Positions 63,640 through 64,000 of a DNA stretch of 64,000 nt are shown in pieces. The translations under genes and the position numbers were made by a program. Below the pieces are notes generated by a model, which searched no databases, was not told the DNA's origin, and worked only from the letters and a program-made list of their open reading frames with translations. Origin of the DNA: Mesodorylaimus sp. YZB2_4. Its lineage: Eukaryota > Nematoda > Enoplea > Dorylaimida > Dorylaimidae. The stretch spans positions 1 through 64,000 of the forward strand of contig JASANH010000148.1 in assembly GCA_030248295.1 (NCBI GenBank). The letters run 5' to 3'. Within the stretch, counting starts at the first letter, position 1. Every line of letters starts with the position of its first letter.

Positions 63640-64000
63640 TTCTTGCGTTGTTAAGAAAGATCTATGATCTGTTTTGGCATTTTCTAAATCGGAATTCAAG
63701 GGGCAACGTGGTGCTCTAGAGCAGGGGTGTGGCTGCCATCGCTAGAAAGGCCAGGGAGCACAGCAGTTCAGCCTGGCAGATGGCCCCCGCGCCCATGCGT
63801 GAAGGTGCTGTGAGAAGACAGGATTGTTTTATTTACTGATCTTGGATCATCACTTTACACTGGGACTAGCTAACCAAAGTGTTGTCCTGGCTGCACGCAC
63901 AGGAAGCGGTGTTCAGGCGAGGGGACCAAGGGTGCGCAACAGCAGCGGCACACCCGGTTGCCATCGTCGGTGCTGAAAAGGAGGAGGTGAGGGTGGGTCG
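63640..64000. other. Downstream of DDX55, nothing recognised
   Basis: No reading frame, repeat family or RNA gene was recognised here. No clear AATAAA was seen after the stop at 63635. Confidence 0.4.

Overview
This is a eukaryotic window: the genes are split by GT-AG introns (most acceptors end TTTTCAG or TTTTAG), and animal families are present (LASP, a plasma-membrane Ca2+ pump, a rhodopsin-class GPCR, a receptor tyrosine phosphatase). A 334-residue LASP, short introns, env-bearing BEL and gypsy-like elements and a nematode-like Cys-patterned secreted protein suggest an ecdysozoan, perhaps a nematode. A complete DNA polymerase lambda would argue against Caenorhabditis-type nematodes, which to my knowledge lack family X polymerases. 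The organism assignment is inference only.

Layout. 1-9.85 kb holds two decayed, env-carrying LTR retroelements pointing away from each other: a Ty3/gypsy-type element on the minus strand with the odd order gag-env-protease-RT, and a 5'-truncated BEL/Pao element on the plus strand (integrase, then env). 9.85-19.7 kb has no convincing gene and is a patchwork of short dispersed repeats. 19.7-25.4 kb (minus) is a divergent receptor-type tyrosine phosphatase; its first intron contains a 32-bp minisatellite of about 1.4 kb followed by a 63-bp satellite. 25.4-29.8 kb is AT-rich sequence, a doubtful TATA-driven small gene, two further minisatellites and a compound hairpin. Then come mitochondrial ribosomal protein uS10m (29.85-30.58 kb, +), a PMCA-type Ca2+-ATPase (13 exons found, 32.0-40.1 kb, -), a peptide-type GPCR (40.85-42.6 kb, +), a secreted Pro/Gln-rich protein (45.2-46.5 kb, +), DNA polymerase lambda (46.9-50.0 kb, +), mitochondrial ribosomal protein mL30 (50.3-52.3 kb, +), LASP (52.8-57.1 kb, -) and the DEAD-box helicase DDX55/Spb4 (58.1-63.6 kb, +), whose first intron contains a small membrane-protein gene.

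Exon boundaries were placed by hand from protein similarity, splice consensus and reading-frame phase. Every internal junction of the PMCA, PTP, polymerase, LASP, helicase, GPCR and secreted-protein models is phase-consistent. The introns have been colonised by several families of short non-autonomous elements: a TGTAACC-ended MITE present in many copies, a TA-flanked mariner-type MITE, a hAT-type element with a BED-finger relic, and tRNA-headed SINE-like sequences. One PMCA exon plus flanking intron and its neighbouring MITE has been copied into a LASP intron on the other strand. The genes do not form an obvious pathway; the window is a mix of housekeeping (mitochondrial translation, ribosome biogenesis, DNA repair) and membrane or signalling genes.
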